Assembly (NCBI GenBank): GCA_025774865.1
Contig: JALGZO010000776.1
Coordinates: 1-19,369 of the forward strand
Source of the DNA: a bacterium
GTDB lineage: Bacteria > ARS69
DNA: 19,369 bases
Direction: 5' to 3'
This document shows positions 1-8,054 of this stretch, piece by piece. Positions within the stretch are counted from its first letter, which is position 1, and every line of letters starts with the position of its first letter. Position numbers and translations under genes: made by a program. Below the pieces are notes generated by a model. The model searched no databases. It worked only from the letters and a program-made list of their open reading frames with translations, and was not told the origin of the DNA.

Positions 1-147
1 CAATGGATCGCGAGGAACACTCAAAGGAAACATGGGGGGGTCGCGGGTCCTGGGTAGTGTCAACCGGAGTACGCCCGCAGCGGGAGTGGCCCGAGGCCCA
101 CGCGAGGCAGCGCGGATTGCGCCGGCCGGCTGGTCTCTTTGACGGCT

Positions 148-2328
148 CTACTCCCGGATCCGGATCCTGGCGTCCACGATGCGGCACGCGTCCGCCTCCG
201 GAGCCATTAGGAACGGGTTGAGGTCGATCTCGGCGAATCGGTCGAGGTCGGTGATCATCGCGGAGAGTCGCAGCAGGGCATCGTGAATCACGGGTAGCGC
301 GACCGGCGCGTCGCCGCGGACGCCTTCGAGCAGGGGGTAGCCGCGAATCGACTCGACCATTTCCCGCGCCTCCACGTCCGTGATCGGATGCACGCGTAAC
401 GCCACGTCCCGGAACACCTCGACGTACTTGCCACCCATCCCGAAGAGGAGCACAGGCCCGATGACCGGGTCCCGGTTCATGCCGAGAATCACTTCGCGCC
501 CCGGAGTCATCATCTTCTGCACGAGGAAGCCGCTTTCCTCCGGGTCGTGTCCGAGCTTCCGGAGCGAGCGGGTCATGCTCCCGACAGCTCCCTCCATCTC
601 CAGGCGATTCAGGATGTCGAGGATCACCCCACCCACGTCCGACTTGTGTACGACCTTACGCCCCGCGACCTTCAACGCGACGGGATAGCCGAGCGCGTCG
701 GCCGCCCCCACCGCCTCCTCCGCCGTACCGACCCACCTCCACGGTGCCAGCGGGAAGCCGTACGTCTCGAGAAGTCGGAGCGCGTGGACGGCGTCGAGGT
801 ACTCGCCGGGAACCGCCGTCTCGTTCAGCAACCGCTGAGCTTCTTCACGATCCGCGTGGATCACCGGGATCGAACCGCCGTCCCGCTCGATCCACGCGGC
901 GTGATTCGCCATCTCCGTCGCGGCGAGCGCGGCCGTCTCGGGGTAGCGATAGATCGGCGGGCACTCCGGGATTTCGCGCGGGATACGGTCGTAGTACTGC
1001 TCCTCCGCCATCAGCACCATGTAGACGGGCTTGCCGGCGTGGTGCATCGTCTCTGTCACCGCTCGCACGACGCGCATCGGGTCGACCATGATGGGCGGCA
1101 CGAACGCGACGATCGCGATGTCCACCTCATCGGCCTTCAGGAGGATCTCGAGGCAGTCGCGGAAGCTGTCGGTGTCGGCGCTCGCGATCATGTCGATGGG
1201 ATTCGAAACGCTCGCTTCCGCGGGGAGCTTCGACGCGAGCCTCTTCTGCGTCTTGGCGGAGATCTCGGCGAGCTCCATCCCGTGTCCCACGAGCGCATCC
1301 GTCGCCATGATACCGGGCCCGCCCGCGTTCGTGAGAACCGCGACCCGCCGCCCTTTCGGCAGTGGGCAGCGGGAAAAGCCCAGCAGAAGCGCCATCATTT
1401 CGTCGATCGTGCGCGCGCGGATGACGCCGACCTGTCGCAGCAGCGCGTCGGTCGCGGCGTCGAGGCCGGACAGCGCGCCGGTGTGGGACGACGCCGCCCG
1501 CGCCCCCGCCTTCGTGCGCCCGGACTTCACCATGAGAATCGGCTTCGACCGGGAGATCTGCCGCGCGAGCTTCGTGAAGCGCTCTGGCGTTCCGAGGTCC
1601 TCGATGTAGAGCGCGATGATCTTCGTGAGGGAGTCGTTCTCCCAGTACTCGATCAGGTCGTTGCCGGTGATGTCGATCTTGTTGCCGATGGACACGAACT
1701 GCGAGAAGCCCACGTTGCGCTTCTGCATCTCGGTCCAGATGGCGATGCCGAGGGCCCCGCTCTGGGAAACGAAGCCCACCGGCCCGCAGAGCGGAACTCC
1801 TGGCGCGAACGTGGCGTTCAGCGAGACGGCGGGCTCCGCGTTGAAGACGCCGAGGCAGTTCGGGCCGACGGCGCGCATGCCGTATTTCCGACAGGTGGCG
1901 AGCAGCTCGGCCTCCCGGGCGGCGCCCTCGGAGCCGATCTCGCGGAAGCCGGCCGTGATGATGACGAGTCCCTTGACGCCCTTGCGCCCACACTCGTCCA
2001 CGACCCTGCCGACGAGCGCGGCGGGCACGACGATGATGGCGAGATCCACCGGATCGGGGATTTCGAGGATTGATGGGTACGCCTTGATCGAGTGGATGTA
2101 GTCGGCGTTCGGGTTCACGGGGAAGAGCTTCCCGTGGAAGTCGCCGCTGATGAGGTTGTGAACGATCTCGCGGCCGATCGCGCCGGGGCGCTTGGATGCG
2201 CCGATCACGGCGATCGACTTCGGCCGGAAAACGGCGTCGAGGGAGGCCAGGCGCGCGGCGGCGGCGGCCGGGTCGGTCGAGTCGATCGGGCGAGCCGCCG
2301 CAGCGGCCGGAGCGCCGGCGTCAGCCAT
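148..2328 (-). CDS. ADP-forming acyl-CoA (acetyl-CoA) synthetase, fused alpha-beta subunits
   Basis: This 726-residue protein has the fused architecture of NDP-forming acetyl/acyl-CoA synthetases, which convert acyl-CoA, ADP and phosphate to acid, CoA and ATP. The N-terminal Rossmann CoA-binding domain covers about residues 30-160 (motif SIAVIGAS near 38). Succinyl-CoA-ligase-like domains follow, with the motif SSHTGALSG at 280-288, whose His282 is the expected phosphohistidine. A C-terminal ATP-grasp domain runs from about 505 to 726, and its motif HKSDVGG has the second conserved His at 561. The ATG overlaps the lipA stop by 8 bases, so translation is probably coupled and the gene is last in the operon. 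By position it would turn the acyl-CoA product of the upstream dehydrogenase into ATP. The acyl substrate (acetyl, or branched-chain or aryl acyl) cannot be decided from sequence. Confidence 0.95.
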   Translation of the reverse strand: MADAGAPAAAAARPIDSTDPAAAAARLASLDAVFRPKSIAVIGASKRPGAIGREIVHNLISGDFHGKLFPVNPNADYIHSIKAYPSILEIPDPVDLAIIVVPAALVGRVVDECGRKGVKGLVIITAGFREIGSEGAAREAELLATCRKYGMRAVGPNCLGVFNAEPAVSLNATFAPGVPLCGPVGFVSQSGALGIAIWTEMQKRNVGFSQFVSIGNKIDITGNDLIEYWENDSLTKIIALYIEDLGTPERFTKLARQISRSKPILMVKSGRTKAGARAASSHTGALSGLDAATDALLRQVGVIRARTIDEMMALLLGFSRCPLPKGRRVAVLTNAGGPGIMATDALVGHGMELAEISAKTQKRLASKLPAEASVSNPIDMIASADTDSFRDCLEILLKADEVDIAIVAFVPPIMVDPMRVVRAVTETMHHAGKPVYMVLMAEEQYYDRIPREIPECPPIYRYPETAALAATEMANHAAWIERDGGSIPVIHADREEAQRLLNETAVPGEYLDAVHALRLLETYGFPLAPWRWVGTAEEAVGAADALGYPVALKVAGRKVVHKSDVGGVILDILNRLEMEGAVGSMTRSLRKLGHDPEESGFLVQKMMTPGREVILGMNRDPVIGPVLLFGMGGKYVEVFRDVALRVHPITDVEAREMVESIRGYPLLEGVRGDAPVALPVIHDALLRLSAMITDLDRFAEIDLNPFLMAPEADACRIVDARIRIRE

Positions 2329-3403
2329 CGGCGCCGTCCGCGTGGCGGCGTGCGTGGTAGCTCGAGCGCACGAGCGGACCCGATTCGGCGAAGCGGAAGC
2401 CCATCGCGAGCGCTTCCCGCCGAAGGTCTTCGAACTCGTCGGGGCGATAGTACTTCTCGACGCCGAGGTGCTTCTTCGTCGGGCTCAGGTACTGGCCCAT
2501 CGTGATGATGTCGACGTCGACGTCGCGAAGGTCGCGCAGGGTCGTGAGAAGCTCGGGACGAGTCTCGCCGAGGCCGAGCATGAGACCGGACTTCGTGAGC
2601 AACCTGCGTGCGCTCTGCTCACGCCGTGGTTTCTCGACCGCCGCACGCGCAAGCAGTTCCAGTGATTGCCGGTATTCAGCGTCCGGCCGTACCTGGGGAT
2701 AGAGCCTCTCGACCGTCTCCGTATTATGATTCAGAACATCGGGCTCGGCGGCGAGCACGGTGGCGAGGGCGGACGCGTCGCCGCAGAAGTCGGGGATCAG
2801 GACCTCGATCCGGCAGTCGGGGTTGAGCCTCCGGGCCTCCCGGATCGTCTCCGCGAAGTGCGTGGCGCCCCCGTCGGCGAGCTCGTCGCGATTCACGCTC
2901 GTGATCACGGCGTGAGCGAGATCGAGATGCCGGATGGCCTCGGCGACGTTCCGCGGTTCTCCGGGATCGAGCGGCTGTCCCGCCTTCGCGCGGCGGACCG
3001 CGCAGAACGTGCAATGGCGCGTGCACGTGTCACCGAGGATCATGAACGTCGCGGTCCGATCGGACCAACACTCGTAGATGTTCGGGCAGCGGGCTTCCTG
3101 ACACACGGTATTGAGGTTCATTCCGTCGATCAGCTTCCTCACCTGGTGGAACCCCCGACCGGTGTCGAGGCGGATGCGCAGCCACTCGGGACGCCGCGGC
3201 TCGGAGCCGCGATGCGCACGGCTGCGAGGCGTCGTCGCGATCTCGTTCGACCCGAAGATCGGGAAGGGACTCGGCCGATCGCCCGATCGGGCCGGTGCGG
3301 GCGCGAGCACCTCGGCCGGCCGACCCTTTACGACGAACGGCGAGTCGGTCACGCCGGTAGCTGGCGCTCGAGTCTTTCCAACGCCTTCCGGTTTCCATTC
3401 CAT
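2321..3403 (-). CDS. lipA: Lipoyl synthase LipA (radical SAM)
   Basis: LipA inserts two sulfurs into octanoyl groups on E2 or GcvH proteins. From the ATG at 3403 the product has 360 residues. All six cluster ligands are visible with family spacing: Cys101, Cys106 and Cys112 (auxiliary 4Fe-4S, CQEARCPNIYEC) and Cys127, Cys131 and Cys134 (radical SAM CxxxCxxC, CTRHCTFC). The C-terminal RSSY motif that caps the auxiliary cluster is at about 346-349. I chose this start because AAGGAG lies 8 bases upstream; the frame is also open up to 3439. The gene therefore begins 55 bases inside the lipB-Nudix gene. About 70 Pro/Arg-rich residues precede the conserved PEWLRIRL segment, longer than in E. coli LipA. 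It lies between the LipB fusion and the acyl-CoA synthetase. Confidence 0.96.
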   Translation of the reverse strand: MEWKPEGVGKTRAPATGVTDSPFVVKGRPAEVLAPAPARSGDRPSPFPIFGSNEIATTPRSRAHRGSEPRRPEWLRIRLDTGRGFHQVRKLIDGMNLNTVCQEARCPNIYECWSDRTATFMILGDTCTRHCTFCAVRRAKAGQPLDPGEPRNVAEAIRHLDLAHAVITSVNRDELADGGATHFAETIREARRLNPDCRIEVLIPDFCGDASALATVLAAEPDVLNHNTETVERLYPQVRPDAEYRQSLELLARAAVEKPRREQSARRLLTKSGLMLGLGETRPELLTTLRDLRDVDVDIITMGQYLSPTKKHLGVEKYYRPDEFEDLRREALAMGFRFAESGPLVRSSYHARRHADGADG

Positions 3404-4437
3404 CGGAGAAGCTCCTTCGCGTGATCGGGCGCGACCCACTGATACTCGTCATGCTCCTGCGGGGAAAGCCGTACGGAGTCGCTCTCGACCCTCAGAGCGA
3501 ACGCGGTCTCGCGGTTGATCTTCGGGCGGATTCCCCCCTCGTCCGTGAGGAGCTCCGGATCGATGCGGAAATCACGCTCGTACCCGAGTCCCCGCAGCTC
3601 TCCCCGAAGGCCGGTTTCCTCGGCGACCTCGCGGGCGGCCGCCTCCACGGGCGCCTCGCCCGCCTCGACGGCGCCCGTCACGGGCTGCCAGAAGCCACCC
3701 CGGGAAGCCGACCGTTTCAGCACGAGCACCTTCGTCTCGTCCCCTTCCTGACGCCAGATCCAGACCTGGACGGTCCGGCTCGCGATCTCACGCCGGCGGA
3801 GCCGCCGCCCGAAGACCTCTGCGAAGCGGCCCGTGAGATGTGGCCGCACCTCGTCGATCGTGATCGTGCGGCCGAGAATGCGCGACAGGCTCGTGACCCC
3901 GCGATCGGGGATCCCGCAGGGAATGATGACCCGAAAGGAGTCGAGGTCCGTCGCGATGTTGAACGCGAAGCCGTGCGTCGTCACCCAGCGGGAGATCCGG
4001 ACCCCGATCGCCGCGATCTTCAAATCGCCGATCCACACTCCAGTGAGCCCGGAAATCCGTCCCGCGCCGACGCCGAAGTCGCCGAGCGTGCGGATGATGA
4101 CCTCCTCGAGGTCGCGAACGTACCGATGCACGTCACGCCGGTCGGGGTTCAGGTCCATGACCGGGTAGCCTACGAGCTGGCCGGGTCCGTGGAAGGTGAC
4201 GTCGCCGCCGCGCCCCGTGGGGTGGAGCTCGATGCCGCGCGCTCCGAGGTCTTCAGGAGAGGCGACGAGGTTCTGGTGGTCCGCGCGACGCCCGAACGTC
4301 ACGACCGGCGGATGCTCGAGGAGCAGCAGCTGATCGGGCAGCCTGCCGTCCGTCACGGCTCGGCGCAGGTCGTCTTGCAAGTCCAGCCCGTCTTTGTACT
4401 CGACGGTTCCGAGATTCGTCACCTCGAGCTCGCGCAT
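3349..4437 (-). CDS. lipB: LipB octanoyltransferase fused to a C-terminal Nudix hydrolase domain
   Basis: The product has 362 residues. Residues 1 to about 212 are LipB (octanoyl-ACP:protein N-octanoyltransferase): RGGDVTFHGPGQ at 76-87, the catalytic Lys140 in GDLKIAAIG, and the catalytic Cys174 in PCGIPDRGVTSL. Residues about 221-362 form a Nudix domain with a complete Nudix box from Gly255 to Leu277 (G-x5-E-x7-REV-x-EETGL). The flanking FWQPVTGAVE and the C-terminal YQWV...NRKAL pattern resemble NudB, the dihydroneopterin triphosphate pyrophosphatase. No stop or frame change separates the two domains. I chose the ATG at 4437 because GGAGGAGA lies 7 bases upstream. The open frame extends to 4710, but that stretch is the E2 gene read out of frame. 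The fused domain's substrate is unknown. Confidence 0.93.
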   Translation of the reverse strand: MRELEVTNLGTVEYKDGLDLQDDLRRAVTDGRLPDQLLLLEHPPVVTFGRRADHQNLVASPEDLGARGIELHPTGRGGDVTFHGPGQLVGYPVMDLNPDRRDVHRYVRDLEEVIIRTLGDFGVGAGRISGLTGVWIGDLKIAAIGVRISRWVTTHGFAFNIATDLDSFRVIIPCGIPDRGVTSLSRILGRTITIDEVRPHLTGRFAEVFGRRLRRREIASRTVQVWIWRQEGDETKVLVLKRSASRGGFWQPVTGAVEAGEAPVEAAAREVAEETGLRGELRGLGYERDFRIDPELLTDEGGIRPKINRETAFALRVESDSVRLSPQEHDEYQWVAPDHAKELLRWNGNRKALERLERQLPA

Positions 4438-4499
4438 GGAAGCTCTCCTCCCCCGGCGCCGCCGCGGCTTCATCACCTCCAACTGAGCGACCGGGGGAT

Positions 4500-5876
4500 T
4501 CACAGAGCGGCGGCCGTCATCGCGCCGAGGCTCTTTTTGATCTCGCCCATGAACTCCTCGGCGACGGAACCGTCGATGAGTCGATGATCGAAGGAGAGCG
4601 ACAGATACATCATGGGGCGGATCGCGATCGCGTCGTCGATGACGACCGGGCGCTTCTCGATCGCGCCGACTCCGAGGATCGCGGCCTGCGGCTGGTTGAT
4701 GATCGGACAACCCCAGAGACCCCCGAAGATGCCGGGGTTCGTGATCGTGAACGTGCCGCCGGTGACCTCGTCCGGGGAGAGCTTCTTGGATCGCGCGCGC
4801 GCGGCGAGATCGGTGACGGACTTGCCGAGCCCGGCGAGGTTCATGTCGCCGGCGTTCTTCACGACGGGAACGATGAGACCCCAGTCCAGCGCGACCGCGA
4901 TGCCGAGGTTCACGGTGCCGTGATAATGGATGTCGCTACCCGAGATCGAGGCGTTGACGATCGGTATCGCCTTCAGGGCGTCACACGTGGCCTTCGCGAT
5001 GAACGCCGTGTACGACAGCTTCACGCCGTTGCGGGCGAGGAAGTCCGCGCCGTGTCGCTCGCGCATTTCCGCCAGGTTGGAGACGTCGATCTCCCAAAAC
5101 GTCTGGACATGTGCCGACGTTTGACGCGAGTGCACCATGTGCTCTGCGATCTTCATCCGCATGATCGACATCGGCTCGACCCGATCGCTCATCTGCGGGG
5201 TGACGACAGGCGCCGGGGTCGGGGGGGCGGCGGCGGCAGAGGCGGGAGGAGCCGGCGGAGCCGCAACGGGAGCGCCGGTCGGTGCCGGGGCGGAAGCCGC
5301 GACGGCGGCGGGAGCGCCCTCGAGAAACGACTGCATGTCCTGCTTCGTCACGCGGCCATGAATGCCGCTGCCCGACACCTGCGTCAGGTCGACGCCGTGC
5401 TCGGCCGCCATCTTGCGCACGAGCGGGGAGGATTTTGTCTTGATGCGCTCTTCCAAAGTGGCGATCCCGCCGCTGTCCGTCACGAGGCTGGGCGTCGAGT
5501 CGGTCGGTACCGCGGGAACGGGCGCCGCGGGTGCGGGCGCCGGCCGTTCGGGCGCGGGCTCGGCGGGCGCCGGGGTTTCGGTGGCGGCAGCCGGCGTGGC
5601 GGCTGGAGCAGCGCTCGGCGCGGCGGCCGGCGCGGCGCTCTCGCCCACGCCTCCGATCCGCGCCACGACGCTGTTCACCTCGACCGTGTTGCCTTCGTCC
5701 ACGAGGATTTCCGTGAGCGTGCCGGACTCTGGCGCGGGGATCTCGGCGTCGACCTTGTCCGTCGAGATCTCGAAGAGCGGCTCGTCCTTCTCGACCGTGT
5801 CGCCGGGCTTCTTCAGCCACTTGACGATGGTCCCTTCGGCGATGCTCTCGCCCATCTGCGGCATGATCACGTCCAT
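4500..5876 (-). CDS. pdhC: 2-oxo acid dehydrogenase E2, dihydrolipoamide acyltransferase
   Basis: This is the core of the dehydrogenase complex and transfers the acyl group from lipoyl-lysine to CoA. The 458-residue product has one N-terminal lipoyl domain (1-76) with lipoylated Lys41 in ISTDKVDAEIP. A long Ala/Pro linker follows, then a peripheral-subunit-binding domain at about 148-188. A second Ala/Pro linker leads to the catalytic domain (about 230-458), which ends with the active-site motif SFDHRLIDG (His431, Asp435). The ATG at 5876 has AGGAGG 6 bases upstream; the GTG codon just before it is too close to that site. It begins 10 bases after the E1 beta stop. The symbol assumes a pyruvate substrate. 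A branched-chain 2-oxo acid complex is equally compatible with the motifs. Confidence 0.95.
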   Translation of the reverse strand: MDVIMPQMGESIAEGTIVKWLKKPGDTVEKDEPLFEISTDKVDAEIPAPESGTLTEILVDEGNTVEVNSVVARIGGVGESAAPAAAPSAAPAATPAAATETPAPAEPAPERPAPAPAAPVPAVPTDSTPSLVTDSGGIATLEERIKTKSSPLVRKMAAEHGVDLTQVSGSGIHGRVTKQDMQSFLEGAPAAVAASAPAPTGAPVAAPPAPPASAAAAPPTPAPVVTPQMSDRVEPMSIMRMKIAEHMVHSRQTSAHVQTFWEIDVSNLAEMRERHGADFLARNGVKLSYTAFIAKATCDALKAIPIVNASISGSDIHYHGTVNLGIAVALDWGLIVPVVKNAGDMNLAGLGKSVTDLAARARSKKLSPDEVTGGTFTITNPGIFGGLWGCPIINQPQAAILGVGAIEKRPVVIDDAIAIRPMMYLSLSFDHRLIDGSVAEEFMGEIKKSLGAMTAAAL

Positions 5877-5886
5877 CACAATCCTC

Positions 5887-6858
5887 CTAGTAGCTCGCCA
5901 GGCGGCGGGCCGCTCCCAGCAAGTCCTCGGCCCCGGGAAGGAACGCGGCTTCCAGGGGGGGTGCGTAGGGCACCGGCGTGTCCGGTGCCGTGACTCTCAC
6001 GAGCGGACCGTCGAGATGCTCGAAACATTCCTCGGCGAGGATGGCGGCGAGCTCCGCCCCGAGGCCGCCGGTCCGCTGCGCCTCGTGGTAGAGAATGACC
6101 TTGTTGGTCTTCCGGGCCGTCGCGAGGAGTGCGTCCTTGTCGACGGGCAGGAGCGTGCGCAGATCCACGACCTCCATCGAAACGCCTTCGGCGGCGAGCG
6201 TCTCCGCGACTTCCAGCGCCGTGTGCACGCAAGCTCCGTACGTGACGACTGATAGATCCGTCCCCTCGCGCCGAATCCGGGCCTTGCCGATCGGGACGAC
6301 GTAGTCGTCGTCCGGCAGGTCTTCCTTGATCCGCCGGTACAAGAACTTGTGCTCGAAGTACAACACCGGATCCGGGTCGCGGATCGCCGCCTTGATCAAG
6401 CCCTTCGCGTCGTATGCCGTGGCCGGCTCCACGATCTTGAGCCCCGGCGTGACGTAGTGAGACTCCGGATTCTGCGAGTGGAACGGGCCGCCGTGAACGC
6501 CACCGCCGCAGGGCCCGCGGATGACCAGGGGTACCCCTGCGTTCCAGCGGTAGCGGGCCTTCGCCGCCATGTTCACGACCTGGTTGAAGCCGCACGACAG
6601 AAAGTCGATGAACTGCATCTCGGCGACGGGCCTCAGTCCGTTCATCGCCGCGCCGACCGACATGCCGACGATGCCCGACTCCGAGACCGGCGTATCGACG
6701 ACCCGGTCCTTCCCGAACTCGTCCAGGAATCCGGCCGTCACGCGAAACGCCCCCCCGTAGGTTCCCACGTCCTCTCCGATCACGACGACCGCGGGATCGC
6801 GGCGCATCTCTTCGGCCATTCCGTCCCGGATCGCCTCGAGGTAGGTCGTGACGGCCAT
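5887..6858 (-). CDS. pdhB: 2-oxo acid dehydrogenase E1 component, beta subunit
   Basis: This is the beta subunit of a heterotetrameric thiamine-diphosphate E1. The product has 323 residues, usual for the family. Visible family motifs are GEDVGTYGGAF near 28-38, PVSESGIVG with the cofactor-activating Glu60, the EMQFIDF segment, and RGPCGGGVHGGPFHSQ near 114-129. The C-terminal transketolase-like domain contains the HEAQRTGGLGAE segment. The start is the ATG at 6858, which overlaps the E1 alpha stop by one base (TGATG), so translation is probably coupled; the longer open frame upstream lies inside E1 alpha. The gene ends 10 bases before the E2 start. The YRRIKEDLP segment also occurs in branched-chain enzymes, so pyruvate is only the default assumption. 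Confidence 0.95.
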   Translation of the reverse strand: MAVTTYLEAIRDGMAEEMRRDPAVVVIGEDVGTYGGAFRVTAGFLDEFGKDRVVDTPVSESGIVGMSVGAAMNGLRPVAEMQFIDFLSCGFNQVVNMAAKARYRWNAGVPLVIRGPCGGGVHGGPFHSQNPESHYVTPGLKIVEPATAYDAKGLIKAAIRDPDPVLYFEHKFLYRRIKEDLPDDDYVVPIGKARIRREGTDLSVVTYGACVHTALEVAETLAAEGVSMEVVDLRTLLPVDKDALLATARKTNKVILYHEAQRTGGLGAELAAILAEECFEHLDGPLVRVTAPDTPVPYAPPLEAAFLPGAEDLLGAARRLASY

Positions 6859-7949
6859 CAGAGGGCCCCCTCGGGACCCGGCCCCCGCGGACCGCCGTCG
6901 TCCGCGTAAACCCGGCCTGATGCGAATCCGGGATCGGGAGCGGGCGAGCTCACCGCGAAGTCGGCGTCCGCGTCGATCTCGGTCTTGAGCTCGGCGGTCC
7001 GGAAATCCCGTTCGCGCGCCGTCAGGACCCCGTCGGACTCGAGCACCGCGTCGTAGCGCAAGAGCGGATCCTTCTTCTTCCACTCCTCGAAGAGCTCGTC
7101 CGGAACGTACTTCGCGTCGTCGTGCTCGGCGTGACCCTTCATCCGAAACGTCTTCATCTCGAGCAGCACCGGGCCGCCCCCGCCCCGAGCCAAGTCCACG
7201 GCGCGCTTCGTGGCGTCGTACACCGCGAGGACGTCGTTGCCGTCGACGATCTCTCCCGGGATCCCGTACGCGTCCGCCTTCACGACGAGATCCGGCACGC
7301 GGGTCTGCCGATGCGTCGGCGTGGAGTACGCGTACCCGTTGTTCTCCACGATCAGCACGAAGGGGAGATTCAGGACGGCGGCCAGGTTGACGCCCTCGTG
7401 GAAGTCACCGGTGGAGGTGCCGCCGTCGCCGATGTACGTCATCGCGACGATCGACTCGTCCCGACTCTTCGCCGCGAACGCGATCCCTGCCATCACGGGA
7501 ATGACGGCGCCGAGGTGCGAGATGGGCGCGACCATGCGCCTCTCGAGATCGCCGAAGTGCGTGTTCCCGTCGCGGCCGCCCGTGGGGCTCGTGGCCCGGG
7601 CGCAGTACTGAGTGAAGACCTCTCGCGGGCGCACGCCCCGCACGAGCATCGCGCCGAGATTCCGGATCAGCGGGCCGACCCAGTCCTGGGGCTCGAGAGC
7701 GTACGAGGTGCCGACCGAGATCGCCTCCTGCCCGAGCGACGTGTACAAGCCGCCGACGACCTTGCCGGTCCGGTACAAAAGGCCGAGCCGCTCCTCCACC
7801 ATCCGATTCCGTTGGAGGTGCTGCCAGATCTCGAGCTTCTGGCGGGCGCCCAACTTCGCGGACTCCGTGCCGGGAACCCCGCCGACGGCGCGGACGGCTA
7901 CGCGGCCGGACATGAAAGCCCGTTCGATCGGTTGCTCGGAAACGGCCAT
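6858..7949 (-). CDS. pdhA: 2-oxo acid dehydrogenase E1 component, alpha subunit
   Basis: This thiamine-diphosphate-binding subunit decarboxylates the 2-oxo acid and reductively acylates E2. From the ATG at 7949 it has 363 residues. The cofactor motif begins GDGGTSTGDFHEG at 174 and ends with the Asn pair VENN at 201-204. Other family segments are GLYTSLGQEAISVG near 68 and the KTFRMKGHAEHDD phosphorylation-loop region near 266. I prefer 7949 over the open frame to 8045 because the extra N-terminus matches no family sequence and GGGAG lies just upstream. An alternative ATG is at 7913. The roughly 105-base gap to lpd is the largest in the operon and could hold a secondary promoter, but I see no convincing boxes. 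Confidence 0.94.
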   Translation of the reverse strand: MAVSEQPIERAFMSGRVAVRAVGGVPGTESAKLGARQKLEIWQHLQRNRMVEERLGLLYRTGKVVGGLYTSLGQEAISVGTSYALEPQDWVGPLIRNLGAMLVRGVRPREVFTQYCARATSPTGGRDGNTHFGDLERRMVAPISHLGAVIPVMAGIAFAAKSRDESIVAMTYIGDGGTSTGDFHEGVNLAAVLNLPFVLIVENNGYAYSTPTHRQTRVPDLVVKADAYGIPGEIVDGNDVLAVYDATKRAVDLARGGGGPVLLEMKTFRMKGHAEHDDAKYVPDELFEEWKKKDPLLRYDAVLESDGVLTARERDFRTAELKTEIDADADFAVSSPAPDPGFASGRVYADDGGPRGPGPEGAL

Positions 7950-8054
7950 GGAGGCTCCCGGGCGCGGTGTCCCCGCAGCCCGCGTAAGTTCAACAACCCG
8001 CGGCAGTTTACAGAACGCGCGAGCAACGGGGAAGGCTCGAGCCACCCTGGACGG

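Noticed and set aside
1-147. Gene or terminator downstream of the acyl-CoA synthetase
   Set aside because: Only a short GC-rich frame and weak 4-bp stems are visible; no U tract or convincing hairpin.
547-2073. Long plus-strand open frame opposite the acyl-CoA synthetase
   Set aside because: It is a GC-rich antisense shadow of a clear gene; the product is Arg/His/Asp-rich without motifs.
4438-4473. Upstream ATG (MKPRRRRGRRAS) as the start of the LipB fusion
   Set aside because: Its apparent Shine-Dalgarno GGAGGT is only one base from the ATG, whereas the ATG at 4437 has an ideal site 7 bases upstream.
7950-8054. Promoter before E1 alpha
   Set aside because: Candidate boxes such as TTCTGT-17-TGAACT match only about half the consensus; not enough to call.
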